NCBI GenBank assembly: GCA_050181465.1
Contig: JBFXDD010000033.1
Span: 1 to 44,952 of the forward strand
DNA from: JACRLW01 sp050181465
GTDB taxonomy: Bacteria > Planctomycetota > UBA1135 > UBA2386
Reading direction: 5' to 3'
Length of the DNA stretch: 44,952 nt
Shown: positions 1 to 9,011 of the stretch, piece after piece
How positions within the stretch are numbered: the first letter of the stretch is position 1
Layout of the letters: each line of letters starts with the position of its first letter
Position numbers and translations under genes: made by a program
The notes under the pieces: generated by a model
Seen by the model: only the letters and a program-made list of their open reading frames with translations
Database searches by the model: none
What the model was told of the DNA's origin: nothing

Positions 1-2
1 TG

Positions 3-767
3 TGCATGGAGGCCGCGAGCGAGCATGGCCAGCGCGTCGTGGTGCTCGATCGGCCGAATCCGATCGGCGGCGTCGAAGTGGACGGCCCGGTGCTCGCGCC
101 CGGCGACGAGTCCTTCATCGCCCCGCACACGATCGCCGTGCGCCACGGGATGACCATCGGCGAGCTCGCGCGGATGTTCGCCGCAGAACGCCAACTCACA
201 GCCCCGCTCGACGTCATCACGGTGACGGGCTGGCAGCGGTCGATGCTGTGGGAGGACACCGGCCTGCCCTGGATCAACCCGTCCCCCAACATGCGGCGAC
301 CGGACCAGGCACTCCTCTACCCCGGTGTCGGACTGCTCGAGACGACCAACCTCTCGGTCGGTCGCGGCACCGATACGCCCTTCCAGATCGTGGGCGCACC
401 GTGGCTCGACGCGGATGCGCTCTGGCAACTGCTCCGCACGCGACCGCTCCGCGGCGTCGCCTTCACTCCCACTCGTTTCGTGCCGACGTCCAGCAAGTTC
501 GCGGGCGAGGTCTGCGAGGGCCTGCTCCTGACGATCACCGATCGTGCCGCCGTCGATCCGCTGCGGTTGGGTCTCACCCTGGCCTGGGCGATTCGACGGC
601 TGCATCCGAAGGACTTCGAGTTCGCCGGCTTCGCGCGGCTGTTGGCGGAACCCGAGGCCCACGCTGCGATGGCCAGCGGCGCGTGGCCGGAGCAAGTGAT
701 CGCCGCGTGGCAGAACGAGCTGGCCGCCTTCCGCGCACGTCGGGAGACCTTCCTCCTCTATCGCTGA
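3..767 (+). CDS. NamZ-like exo-beta-N-acetylmuramidase (DUF1343), 5'-truncated by window edge
   Basis: This is the C-terminal part (about 254 residues) of a DUF1343 protein; the reading frame is open to the first base of the window, so the start lies outside. DUF1343 (GH171) includes NamZ, which releases terminal N-acetylmuramic acid from peptidoglycan fragments during cell-wall recycling. Family landmarks visible here are RPNPIGG near the start, TIGELARMF, SPNM followed by YPG, and NLSVGRGT. The full-length paralogue at 3134-4333 aligns along its whole C-terminal two thirds and has the same motifs in the same order. The N-terminal part that would hold the catalytic region is not in the window, so activity cannot be judged. 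It is followed after 54 bp by a HEAT-repeat gene on the same strand. Confidence 0.88.
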   Translation, partial: CMEAASEHGQRVVVLDRPNPIGGVEVDGPVLAPGDESFIAPHTIAVRHGMTIGELARMFAAERQLTAPLDVITVTGWQRSMLWEDTGLPWINPSPNMRRPDQALLYPGVGLLETTNLSVGRGTDTPFQIVGAPWLDADALWQLLRTRPLRGVAFTPTRFVPTSSKFAGEVCEGLLLTITDRAAVDPLRLGLTLAWAIRRLHPKDFEFAGFARLLAEPEAHAAMASGAWPEQVIAAWQNELAAFRARRETFLLYR

Positions 768-800
768 GGTCCTCGCGTCGTGGTCGGCGCCCCGCCCGCG

Positions 801-806
801 TATGCT
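801..806 (+). promoter_or_regulatory. putative -10 element (TATGCT)
   Basis: TATGCT lies 15 nt before the ATG at 822. It fits the TAnnnT pattern seen before many genes in this window. No convincing -35 box is visible. Confidence 0.35.
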
Positions 807-821
807 CGGCATCAGCCATCC

Positions 822-3137
822 ATGCCGAGGAACCACGTCACGATCGCGCACTCGCCGCTCCTTCTCTTCGCACTGGCCGCGGTCGTGACCGCGCAGGATC
901 CGGTCAAGGACCTGCGCAACAAGCGAGCCGAGACACGACTCCAGGCGATCGAGGTCCTGAGCAAGTCGGATCGCGCCGACGCCGGCAAGCAACTCGCGAC
1001 CGTGCTCGACGACACGGACTGGGAAGTCGCGGAACGCGCGGCGATCGCACTCGCGAAGAAGGGCAGCAAAGCGGAACTCAAGGACCTGGTCGATCTGGCT
1101 CTGGACGGTCCGGTCACCCGTCTACGTCGCGAGGCGGCCGCCGCGATCGCCGCCATCGATGCCGACGAAGGCGCCAAGCAGATCCTGCGCAAAGCCAAGC
1201 CGAAGAATCAGGCGGCGGCGCTCGAGTCGCTGGCGCGCATCGCGCGCGGGAAGTCCGGCATCGTCGCCGACGAGAAGATCCAGAAGCTCACCACCGATGC
1301 GACGGCCAAGTTGCGTGAAGCCGCGGCGATGGCTTGGCTCGAGATCGCAGCCGATCGCCAGAAGGCGCTGCGCACGCTGCTCCAGAGCCAGTTCCTTGCG
1401 ATCCGCTGCATCGCGCTGGACGGCGTGATCGTCGCGCCGCGGGCGGATGACCTCGCCCCGCTCACCGAGATCCTCTCGGGAGCGCGCCAGAACGACGTCG
1501 TCGAGCGACGTGCCGAGCGCGCCTTCGCGGCGGTGCTGCGGACGATGGATGCGGGTGCGGCGAAGGCGGCCTTGAGCAAGCTCGACGTCGGCGGGCTCGC
1601 GGGTGCGCGACGCGCGCGGATCGCGGCCGAGTTGATTCGCCGCGAACCCAAGCATCTCGCGCCAGCGACGATTCTCGAGCTACTGGCGCAGGTCTTCGAC
1701 GGCGGCAACGAGGAAGGCCGAGCCGCGGCCGCGCGCGCGCTCCGATTCGTCGGCGAGGAAGCTGCGCAGAAGATCGCGGTCGACCGCCTCGCGACCGACG
1801 GTTCTCCGCGCGTGCGCCTGCAACTGCTCGAGTCCTTCACCGCGCTCGCCGACATCAAGAAGCCCGAGCATGCGCTGGTGCTCACCAAGGCGCTCGAGAG
1901 TGACGGGAGTGTCGACGTCCGGCGCGCCGCTGCCGTCGCACTGGGGAAGCCTGGCGTGAAGAGCGCGCAGTCCGCGCTCGCGAACGCGGCGGTCGACGCC
2001 GACTGGACGCTCGCGGCCTGCGCGCTGGTGTCGCTCGGTCGCACCGGACACGACGACGCGCTCGGAGTCTTGCTCGCGCAGCTCAAGTCGCCGGAGTGGA
2101 TGCGACGCGGTGCGGCGGTCGTCGGCCTGATGCACTTCAATCGCGCCCCGGTCGTCGAGCCCTTGATCGGGCTGCTGACCGATCCCTCACCCATCGTCGC
2201 ACGTGCTGCGCATCAGGCGCTGATGGTCATCGGCTGGCGCGAGGATCTCGCCGCCGAGCCGAAGGAGTGGACCGATTGGTGGCGCGCCGAAGGCAAGAAG
2301 CACATCTTCCGTGACCGCCGTGAGTCGCTCGATCGACAGCGCAAGTACGGCTACGAAGTCCCCGACTCGGAGATCTATCGCGGGCTCGACGTGATGGTGT
2401 TCGTCAGCCGCGGCGATCACATCGAACAGTTGCTCGACCGCTTGAAGATCGCGCATCGACAGACCCAGGCCAACTACGTCACGCAAGCCGGCGTGCACCC
2501 CGAAGGCATCTTCGTGTGCAACTGCACCGGCGAGATCGAAGGCGCCGACGTCGACCCGTTGAAGTGGTTCGTGTTGACCGGCGGATCGTTCTTCGGGTCA
2601 TGCTGGGCGCTGTCGCAGAGCATCGAGAAGTTCGCACCGGGCGTGCTCAAGCAGTACGTCACGCAGAGCCATGAGGTGCTCGACGACGTCCGCGCGCGCC
2701 CCGCAGAACCCGACAGTCCGTACCTCAACGGCGTCTTCGGCGAAGGGGTCGTGCCGATCTACCACCTCGAAGGCGCGCACCTGATCGAGGTCGTCGATCC
2801 CGAGCGAGCCGAAGTGCTGATCGACAGTCCCGACTGCGCCGAGCGCCACGGCAACGGCAATCTCGCCGCGTGGTTTCGGATCGGCCACGGCGTCGTACTC
2901 GACTCCGTGAACCACTTCGATCTGCAGGGGCTGGAGGTCGCCGGCGGCCTCAAGACCGAACGCGATCGGCAGGCCTACGCGGTCGATCACATGGGTCTGA
3001 CCTACGGGAAGCTCCGCGAGATCGTGAAGGAGTCGTTCTGGGCGACCTCGCCGCGCGCGGCCAAGAACGTGCCGGATCTGTCGGCATTCCGCTTCATCAC
3101 CAACTTCGTGCGGACCAAGCGGATCGGCGACTCGTGA
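822..3137 (+). CDS. secreted HEAT-repeat protein with C-terminal GATase-like domain
   Basis: The protein has 771 residues from the ATG at 822, chosen because it gives a clean signal peptide (hydrophobic SPLLLFALAAVVTA, cleavage near residue 23); the frame stays open back to 780. Residues of about 24-480 are alanine- and leucine-rich HEAT-type repeats with recurring charged helices. From about residue 517 to the end a separate alpha/beta domain follows, with LTGGSFFGSCWAL around Cys594 and a later RIGHG. This resembles class I glutamine amidotransferase-like (ThuA/DUF4159-type) domains seen in planctomycete secreted proteins. HEAT repeats usually bind proteins, so a periplasmic scaffold is likely; the substrate is unknown. 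Its stop codon overlaps the GTG start of the downstream NamZ (GTGA), which suggests translational coupling and a related role in cell-wall turnover. Confidence 0.8.
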   Translation: MPRNHVTIAHSPLLLFALAAVVTAQDPVKDLRNKRAETRLQAIEVLSKSDRADAGKQLATVLDDTDWEVAERAAIALAKKGSKAELKDLVDLALDGPVTRLRREAAAAIAAIDADEGAKQILRKAKPKNQAAALESLARIARGKSGIVADEKIQKLTTDATAKLREAAAMAWLEIAADRQKALRTLLQSQFLAIRCIALDGVIVAPRADDLAPLTEILSGARQNDVVERRAERAFAAVLRTMDAGAAKAALSKLDVGGLAGARRARIAAELIRREPKHLAPATILELLAQVFDGGNEEGRAAAARALRFVGEEAAQKIAVDRLATDGSPRVRLQLLESFTALADIKKPEHALVLTKALESDGSVDVRRAAAVALGKPGVKSAQSALANAAVDADWTLAACALVSLGRTGHDDALGVLLAQLKSPEWMRRGAAVVGLMHFNRAPVVEPLIGLLTDPSPIVARAAHQALMVIGWREDLAAEPKEWTDWWRAEGKKHIFRDRRESLDRQRKYGYEVPDSEIYRGLDVMVFVSRGDHIEQLLDRLKIAHRQTQANYVTQAGVHPEGIFVCNCTGEIEGADVDPLKWFVLTGGSFFGSCWALSQSIEKFAPGVLKQYVTQSHEVLDDVRARPAEPDSPYLNGVFGEGVVPIYHLEGAHLIEVVDPERAEVLIDSPDCAERHGNGNLAAWFRIGHGVVLDSVNHFDLQGLEVAGGLKTERDRQAYAVDHMGLTYGKLREIVKESFWATSPRAAKNVPDLSAFRFITNFVRTKRIGDS

Positions 3138-4333
3138 GCGGCGAACGAGCACTGCAACTCGGCCTCGAACGCGCGATCGCGAACCCACCGCGGTGTTTGC
3201 GGGAAGCGCGCCGCATCGGGCTCCTGCTGAATCAGGCTTCGGTCGATCACCGCTTCCGGCTCGCCCACGACCGGTTCGCCGAAGCCTTCCCCGGCCGACT
3301 TCGCGCGCTGTTCGGCCCGCAGCACGGACTGTGGTCCGAGCAGCAGGACAACATGATCGAGACCTCGCACGCCCGCGATCGGCGCCTGGGCGTGCCCTGC
3401 TACAGCCTCTACGCCGAACGGCGGGAGCCGACCGAAGCCATGCTGGCGGAGATCGACCTGCTCGTCGTCGATCTGCAGGACGTCGGCACCCGCGTCTACA
3501 CGTACGTCTGGACCCTGCTCCTCGCGATGCGCGCCTGCGCTCGCGCGCGCGTGCCGGTACTCGTACTCGATCGCCCGAATCCACTCGGCGGCGAGGTGGT
3601 CGAAGGGCCGATCCTGGATGCGAAGTTCGACAGCTTCGTCGGTCTGCTGCCGATCCCGATGCGACACGCGCTGACCATCGGCGAACTCGCGCGGTGGTTT
3701 CGCCGGGTCGACGTCCCGACCGTCGATCTCGAGGTCGTCGCGCTCGACGGCTGGCACCGCGCGGGACTGCTGAGCGACTTCGACATGCCCTTCGTGCCGA
3801 CCTCCCCCAACCTCGCGCGGCTCGCCGCGGTGCAGGTGTATCCCGGTCAGGTGTTGATCGAGGGGACGAGCCTGTCGGAGGGCCGCGGGACGACCACTCC
3901 CTTCGAGATCTGCGGCGCGCCGGACCTCGACGGCTACGAACTCGCGGAACGCATGATCGCCCTCGGTGCAGACGCCGCGATCGCGCTGCGACCGATCCGC
4001 TTCGAGCCAACCTTCCACAAGTTCGCCGGGCGATCCTGCGGCGGCGTGTTCCTCCATCCGGCGAACGATGCCAACGTCGCGAGCTACCGCACCACGCTGG
4101 CACTGTTCGCCGCGTGCCGCGCGATGATCCCCAAGACCTTTGGCTGGCGAGCACCGCCGTACGAGTACGAAGCCGAGAAGATGCCGATCGACATCCTCAG
4201 CGGCGGTCCCGCGCTACGCGAGACGATCGACCGCGGCGCGGATCGGGCGGCCCTGGATCGCTTGGCCGCGGTAGACGTCGACGGCTGGTGGCGGAGTGTC
4301 GACGACGCGCTGCTCTACCCGCGGCTCACTTGA
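3134..4333 (+). CDS. NamZ-like exo-beta-N-acetylmuramidase (DUF1343)
   Basis: A 399-residue protein, the usual length of the family. The start is a GTG overlapping the previous stop (GTGA); the longer open frame from 2870 would run far into the HEAT gene and adds no family sequence. The role expected from the family is exo-cleavage of terminal MurNAc from peptidoglycan fragments. Motifs seen in order: LFGPQHGLW (residues about 59-67), DLLVVDLQDVGTRVYTYVW, RPNPLGG, TIGELARWF, SPNLARL, SLSEGRGTTTPFE. The family motif commonly reads PEHG, and here it is PQHG, so a glutamate position often discussed as catalytic is Gln63. No signal peptide is evident, although the upstream HEAT protein has one. 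The last 8 nt overlap the convergent metallopeptidase gene. Confidence 0.88.
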   Translation: MSGERALQLGLERAIANPPRCLREARRIGLLLNQASVDHRFRLAHDRFAEAFPGRLRALFGPQHGLWSEQQDNMIETSHARDRRLGVPCYSLYAERREPTEAMLAEIDLLVVDLQDVGTRVYTYVWTLLLAMRACARARVPVLVLDRPNPLGGEVVEGPILDAKFDSFVGLLPIPMRHALTIGELARWFRRVDVPTVDLEVVALDGWHRAGLLSDFDMPFVPTSPNLARLAAVQVYPGQVLIEGTSLSEGRGTTTPFEICGAPDLDGYELAERMIALGADAAIALRPIRFEPTFHKFAGRSCGGVFLHPANDANVASYRTTLALFAACRAMIPKTFGWRAPPYEYEAEKMPIDILSGGPALRETIDRGADRAALDRLAAVDVDGWWRSVDDALLYPRLT

Positions 4334-5921
4334 GCGTGAGCTGCGACTTCAGCCAGGCCTTCTCCAACTCCTCGGCGTCGATCTCCTTGAGCGTGGCCTG
4401 GACCGCTTCGGTCTGGATCTCCTCGGTGAAGCCCATGATCCAGTCGTCGGGAGCGCCCTCGGGGAGCTTCTTGCGCCGCTTGTCGGTCGCTTCACGGAGA
4501 TGATGGAGATAGCGCTGTGGCAAGTTCGCCCACGCTTCGTTGCGCTTGCCCTCCGGCTTCTGCCGCTCCATCTCGAGGAAGTAGCAGAACGACCAGGCGT
4601 TGGCGTAGTTCTCGAGAACGCCGTTGCCGTAGAAGGAGTACTGCGGAGCCAGCATCATCGTCGCGAGATCGGGCGCACCGGCCCGCTTGCGCTCGAGCTT
4701 GATGAGCTTCATGCGGAAGGAATTGGTGCGGATCCGCTTGATGACCTTCTTGCCGCGATCGACCTCACAGCCGCCGAAGACTTCGCCGTAGCCCTCGTTG
4801 AACCACGAACTCGGGGAGAGGTGTCGATTGCTGTAGTGGAAGTACTGGTGCATCGCCTCGTGATGCAGGACGTCGATCACGTCGACACCTTCGAGCCACG
4901 GCCGCTGCTTGGGGATCTTCTTGGTCGGATTGAAGATCACGAGTTCCTCTTCGAGCGGGGACCAGTAGCCGCCGGTGCCGTCCAGGTCTTCACCGGCGTA
5001 CGCCAGGTAGTCGTCGTAGCCGTCGCACACCCGCACGGTGGAGACCGCGCTCATGTCCGCGCCCTCGGCCGGCGGGAAGCGCTCGATGTAGGCGGCACGC
5101 ATCACCTCGAGATCGATGCACACGTCGTCGATGATCTTGCCGCTCACGTTCGTGACGACGATGTAGTTCTCGGTATCGATCGCTCGCCAACCGGGGACCA
5201 ATTCCGCCCGCACCTCGCGGCGGCGATCGATCCCACGCAGCTCGCTTCCGGCGTAAGGATCCTCCGCGGGGACCGCATCGGTGATGCGACGCAATGAGCG
5301 CAGGATCGCGAGGATCTCCTTCTGGAACGCGGTGGTACCCTCCCCCATCGCCACGAGTCCGAAGATCTCCGCGTCGGTCGACACCAGGAAGGACCGCATC
5401 GTGGCGACGCCGGCCCTGCCGTCGGTCTTCTGCTGCACCTCCCACGGCCTGCCGTCGGCGTCCAGCAGCGGCTTCTTGCCGAAGAACTTCGGTGCCGGTG
5501 CGAGGGTGGCCACGATCCCGCGACGCTCGAGCATCCCGGCCAAGTCAGTCGCTTCGTTCAGCCGGGCTTCCGAGACCTCACCGAAGGACTTGGGCTGCTC
5601 CGGCTCGTCCGCCTTGCCGCCGGTCGTCGGTGCGCTCTGCCGCTCGATGCGGACGACCCACAGCGTGAGGTCCGCCTCGCCGCGGACGTCCTTGTGCGTC
5701 GACTTCGCGCGCCCTTGGAACTGTGCGAGGACCTGCCGATCCCCGGTCTTGGGCGGCGACGAGGCGAGCCATTTCGGGACGCGCAGTTGGATCCCCGCGT
5801 TGGCATCGCGATAGACCTTCATGCTGCCCTGCGCGGCGAGCGGCGCCGCGATCAGAAGGACGAGCGCGAGCCAGGCAACACGCGGACGGCACGAACCCGG
5901 ACCTGATCGACGGACTTCCAT
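4326..5921 (-). CDS. secreted DUF1570-like zinc metallopeptidase
   Basis: Translation from the ATG at 5921 gives 531 residues with a signal peptide (VAWLALVLLIAAPLAAQ). In-frame ATGs at 5939 and 5957 are possible alternatives, but they only add sequence before the signal. Residues of about 25-220 form an uncharacterised N-terminal domain. The C-terminal half contains HHEAMHQYFHY at about residue 353, an HExxH-type zinc site, followed about 20 residues later by WFNEGYGE, which would supply the third ligand as in gluzincins. This arrangement is typical of DUF1570 proteins, common in planctomycetes and not biochemically characterised. Its 3' end overlaps the NamZ gene by 8 nt. It is divergent from the amidase gene at 5996, with only 74 bp between the starts. 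Confidence 0.82.
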   Translation of the reverse strand: MEVRRSGPGSCRPRVAWLALVLLIAAPLAAQGSMKVYRDANAGIQLRVPKWLASSPPKTGDRQVLAQFQGRAKSTHKDVRGEADLTLWVVRIERQSAPTTGGKADEPEQPKSFGEVSEARLNEATDLAGMLERRGIVATLAPAPKFFGKKPLLDADGRPWEVQQKTDGRAGVATMRSFLVSTDAEIFGLVAMGEGTTAFQKEILAILRSLRRITDAVPAEDPYAGSELRGIDRRREVRAELVPGWRAIDTENYIVVTNVSGKIIDDVCIDLEVMRAAYIERFPPAEGADMSAVSTVRVCDGYDDYLAYAGEDLDGTGGYWSPLEEELVIFNPTKKIPKQRPWLEGVDVIDVLHHEAMHQYFHYSNRHLSPSSWFNEGYGEVFGGCEVDRGKKVIKRIRTNSFRMKLIKLERKRAGAPDLATMMLAPQYSFYGNGVLENYANAWSFCYFLEMERQKPEGKRNEAWANLPQRYLHHLREATDKRRKKLPEGAPDDWIMGFTEEIQTEAVQATLKEIDAEELEKAWLKSQLTLK

Positions 5922-5983
5922 GGCTGCGGATTCTGCCATGGCGGGCGATTCCCGCAACCGCCGCCGGACTCGCCGGAGCTTGC

Positions 5984-5989
5984 TATCCT
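5984..5989 (+). promoter_or_regulatory. putative -10 element of the amidase gene, leaderless spacing
   Basis: GC-TATCCT ends 6 nt before the ATG at 5996. A transcript starting 6-7 nt after it would begin at the start codon, so the mRNA would be leaderless. No Shine-Dalgarno sequence is visible. Confidence 0.45.
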
Positions 5990-5995
5990 CCCCCG

Positions 5996-8965
5996 ATGCG
6001 CGCGCGCCTTCGCCTCGGCTTGATCTTCGGTTCCACCCTCGCTCTGGGGGCGAGCGCCTTCGGGCAATCCGCCCTCCTCTGGCGCGGACATGACCTCGCG
6101 AGACTACCGGCCCTGGGGCTCGAGGACGCCGTCCGACATGCGATCGCCGGCCCCTCGGCGAGCGAGCGCGCCGCGGGGTTCTGGACCGCGGTGCCCGCGG
6201 GCACGGTGTTCCACGCCCTGCATCGCGACGGGGACCGCGCGCGACTGGTCCTGAGCGAGCACTTCCTGCGCGCGAGCGCCGACCACGGCATCGAGCGAGC
6301 CGTCGAGCAACTCAGCAAGACCGTGTTGCACGGCGATGTCGGCCTCCGCGCGGTCGACCTGGTGCTCCGCTTCGCCGACGGCAGCGAGCGCGCACTCCAC
6401 GAATTGCAGGCGGAGTCCGGACCGCCGGCACGCGGCGTCGAACCGAGTCCAGGCCCCTCGATCCAGAGCAGTGTGACCGGCGCACTCAGCGGCCGCACGA
6501 TCGCGATCTCGCCGGGGCACGGCTACTACTGGCACAGTTCGCTCGGGTGGACGACCCAACGCGGCAACATCGACGGCCTGATCGAGGACATCCACACCAA
6601 CGAGATCGCGATGCGCTACCTGATCCCCATGCTCGAGGACATGGGAGCGCGCGTCATCTCCTGCCGCGAACGCGGCGAGATCACGGTCGATCGACTCGTC
6701 GACGACGACGGTGGCGCTCCCGCGTTCACCACGATCGGCGCATGGTCGCAGTCGGCGAGCACCGGCTACAACGGCGGCGGTTATCGCTTCGCGTCGACGG
6801 CCCCCGGTGCACTCGAGCGCGCACATTGGCAGATCCCGGTGCCCGTCGACGGCCGCTACCCGGTCTACGCCTGGTTTCGCGCGAGCAGCAATCGCAGCGA
6901 TGCCGCGCGATACCTCATTCATCATTCGGGCGGCATCGCGACCGTCGACATCGATCAGACTCGCGACAACCTGACCTGGCGGCACCTCGGCGACTTCTGG
7001 TTCCAGGCCGGTACCGCACTCATCGAGCTGAGCGCAGAGGGTCCGCTCGGCAAAGTCGTGATCGCCGACACGATCCGCATCGGCGGCGGCAACGGCAGTC
7101 TCGTTCGCGGCAGCGGACCCAGCGGACAGGCGCGTTGGCGCGAGGCCGCGCGCTATTGGACCCAGTTCGCCGGCGCACCGAGCAGCGTGTGGGACTCGGT
7201 CGGCACGGGTCAGGACAACGACGACGACGTGACGTCGCGACCGCGCTTCGCCGAATGGCTCGGTGCCGACGCCTATCTATCGCTTCACACCAACGCCGGC
7301 GGCGGACTGGGGACCAGCACCTACATCTACAACGGCGGCGCCACGGCCGGTTCAACCACCTTCCAGGCGCGCGTACACGACCAGATCGTCGCCGACATTC
7401 GCGCGAACTACCGCTCGACGTGGACAGATCGCGGCAAGCTGCAAGCGAACTTCGGGGAAGTTCGGGTCCTCTCGACGATGCCCGGAGCGCTCGTCGAACT
7501 CGCGTTCCACGACACGCCCGGCTCGGTGGATCACCAGGCCTTGCACGATCCGGTGTTCCGTCGTCTCGCCGGTCGCGCCATGGCACGCGGCATCCTGCGT
7601 CACTTCAACCCGACCGCACCCTTTCCGCCCGAGCCACCCGCCGCGCTGCGGGTTCGGCAGGACGGCGCGGGCGGGCTCGCCGTTCTGTGGCTCGGCAGTT
7701 CGGGAGCGAGCAGTTACTCGATCGAACAGTCCGTCGACGGCAAGGGCTTCCGTGAGGTCGCGCAGACCGGCACCACCAGTTGGAGCACCGGCCCGCTGCC
7801 GCCGGGCACCGCGCTGTGTTTTCGGGTGCGCGCGTGCAACGCGTCGGGTCGCTCGTTCCCGACCGAAGTATTGGTGGGAATGACCGCGCATCACACGAAC
7901 ACCGGTGAAGTGCTGTTCGTGCAGGGCTTCGACCGTCTCGATCGATCGGTCAAACTGCCCCAGAACACGGCGGACTACCTGCCGCGCTGGGTGCGATCCT
8001 TCGCGGCGCTGCGCACCTATGCCGTCGCGATCGACTCCGCGACCAACGAAGCGGTGCAATTGGGCAGCGTCGCGCTCGGGAGCTATCCCGCGGTGGCGTT
8101 CGCGCTGGGTGAGGAGAGCACGACCCACGAGACCTTCAGCAGCCTCGAGCAATCGCTGGTGCGCAGCTACGTGCAGGCCGGCGGCAACCTGCTGGTCAGC
8201 GGTTCGGAGATCGCGTGGGATCTCGAGGCGCGCGGCTCACCGAGCGATGTCGCGTTCCTCTCGCAGGTGCTGGGGGTTCGCTATGTCTCCGACGATGCCG
8301 GTTCGTACGCGGTGCGGCCGCGCGCCGGCTCGATCTTCGCCGATCTGCCTGCGGGCAGCTTCGACAACGGCACCGGCCCCACTTACGACGTCGACTTCCC
8401 CGATGTCGTCGCGCCCATCGATACCTTCGGTCAGGTCGCATTGGAGTACGGCAACGGCCTCACCGCCGGCGTGACTCGTGACGACGGCACGGCCAAGGTC
8501 GTCTACCTGGCGTTTCCCTTGGAGACCGTCCTCGATGATGTGCTGCGCGGCCGCATTCTCGCCGAGTCCTTGCGGTTCCTGTTGGCACCGCGCGCGCTGA
8601 GCGCGCAGCCGACCGCCCCGATCGGAACGATGGGAGCACTCGACCTCGATGCTCCGATGCACGCGGGCTCGGTCTACTGGCTGATGGCGTCGTTCGGAAC
8701 CGAGCCCGCCATCGTCCTGCCGGGCGGAGCACGGCTGTCGCTGGCGCCCGACGGGCTGTTCTTCGCGACCTTGGATTCCTCGAACGCGCTGTTGTCGAAC
8801 TTCCTCGGCACTCTCGATGGACAGGGTCGCGCGAGTGCCGGCTTCTTGGTTCCGCCGATCGCTCAACTGCGCGGGCTGGAGCTGTTCTTCGCCGGGATCG
8901 TCTTCGCTCCTTCGAGCACTTCGATCGCAGCGACGCTGCCCTTCGGAAAGCTCGAGATCCGCTGA
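5996..8965 (+). CDS. secreted N-acetylmuramoyl-L-alanine amidase (Amidase_3) with golvesin-like insert, FN3 and GATase-like domains
   Basis: A 989-residue protein starting at the ATG at 5996, which gives a signal peptide (LGLIFGSTLALGASAFGQ); open frame further upstream is not needed. The Amidase_3 catalytic domain cleaves the MurNAc-L-Ala bond. Its zinc and catalytic residues are visible as ISPGHG (about 170), TNEIAMRY (about 202), LSLHTNAGG (about 428) and the glutamate in LVELAFHD (about 500). Between the second and third, residues of about 242-367 form a golvesin-C-terminal-like beta domain (YPVYAWFRASSNRS... VVIADTIRIGGG), so the catalytic domain is split by a probable carbohydrate-binding module. 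An FN3-like domain follows (about 545-625), then a Rossmann-like GATase-type domain (about 635-865) and a beta-rich tail. The composition fits an envelope enzyme. The gene ends at a strong hairpin at 8969-8995. Confidence 0.85.
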   Translation: MRARLRLGLIFGSTLALGASAFGQSALLWRGHDLARLPALGLEDAVRHAIAGPSASERAAGFWTAVPAGTVFHALHRDGDRARLVLSEHFLRASADHGIERAVEQLSKTVLHGDVGLRAVDLVLRFADGSERALHELQAESGPPARGVEPSPGPSIQSSVTGALSGRTIAISPGHGYYWHSSLGWTTQRGNIDGLIEDIHTNEIAMRYLIPMLEDMGARVISCRERGEITVDRLVDDDGGAPAFTTIGAWSQSASTGYNGGGYRFASTAPGALERAHWQIPVPVDGRYPVYAWFRASSNRSDAARYLIHHSGGIATVDIDQTRDNLTWRHLGDFWFQAGTALIELSAEGPLGKVVIADTIRIGGGNGSLVRGSGPSGQARWREAARYWTQFAGAPSSVWDSVGTGQDNDDDVTSRPRFAEWLGADAYLSLHTNAGGGLGTSTYIYNGGATAGSTTFQARVHDQIVADIRANYRSTWTDRGKLQANFGEVRVLSTMPGALVELAFHDTPGSVDHQALHDPVFRRLAGRAMARGILRHFNPTAPFPPEPPAALRVRQDGAGGLAVLWLGSSGASSYSIEQSVDGKGFREVAQTGTTSWSTGPLPPGTALCFRVRACNASGRSFPTEVLVGMTAHHTNTGEVLFVQGFDRLDRSVKLPQNTADYLPRWVRSFAALRTYAVAIDSATNEAVQLGSVALGSYPAVAFALGEESTTHETFSSLEQSLVRSYVQAGGNLLVSGSEIAWDLEARGSPSDVAFLSQVLGVRYVSDDAGSYAVRPRAGSIFADLPAGSFDNGTGPTYDVDFPDVVAPIDTFGQVALEYGNGLTAGVTRDDGTAKVVYLAFPLETVLDDVLRGRILAESLRFLLAPRALSAQPTAPIGTMGALDLDAPMHAGSVYWLMASFGTEPAIVLPGGARLSLAPDGLFFATLDSSNALLSNFLGTLDGQGRASAGFLVPPIAQLRGLELFFAGIVFAPSSTSIAATLPFGKLEIR

Positions 8966-8968
8966 CCG

Positions 8969-8995
8969 GCCGCGATCGACGTGAGCGATCGCGGC
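8969..8995. terminator. perfect 10-bp hairpin between convergent genes
   Basis: The arms GCCGCGATCG (8969-8978) and CGATCGCGGC (8986-8995) are perfectly complementary around a 7-nt loop. They lie in the 46-bp gap between the amidase stop and the convergent actin-like gene. The position suits a bidirectional terminator, although there is no T tract on either strand. Confidence 0.6.
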
Positions 8996-9011
8996 GGGCG
9001 TGGCGCCGGGA

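Noticed and set aside
2..1318. Long arginine-rich plus-strand frame overlapping NamZ and the HEAT gene
   Set aside because: Composition (Arg/Ser/Gly-rich, no motifs) is that of a shadow frame in GC-rich DNA; two clear genes occupy the other frames.
2598..4154. Long minus-strand frame of 518 residues opposite NamZ
   Set aside because: Arg/Ala-rich shadow frame; the plus strand carries conserved DUF1343 motifs here.
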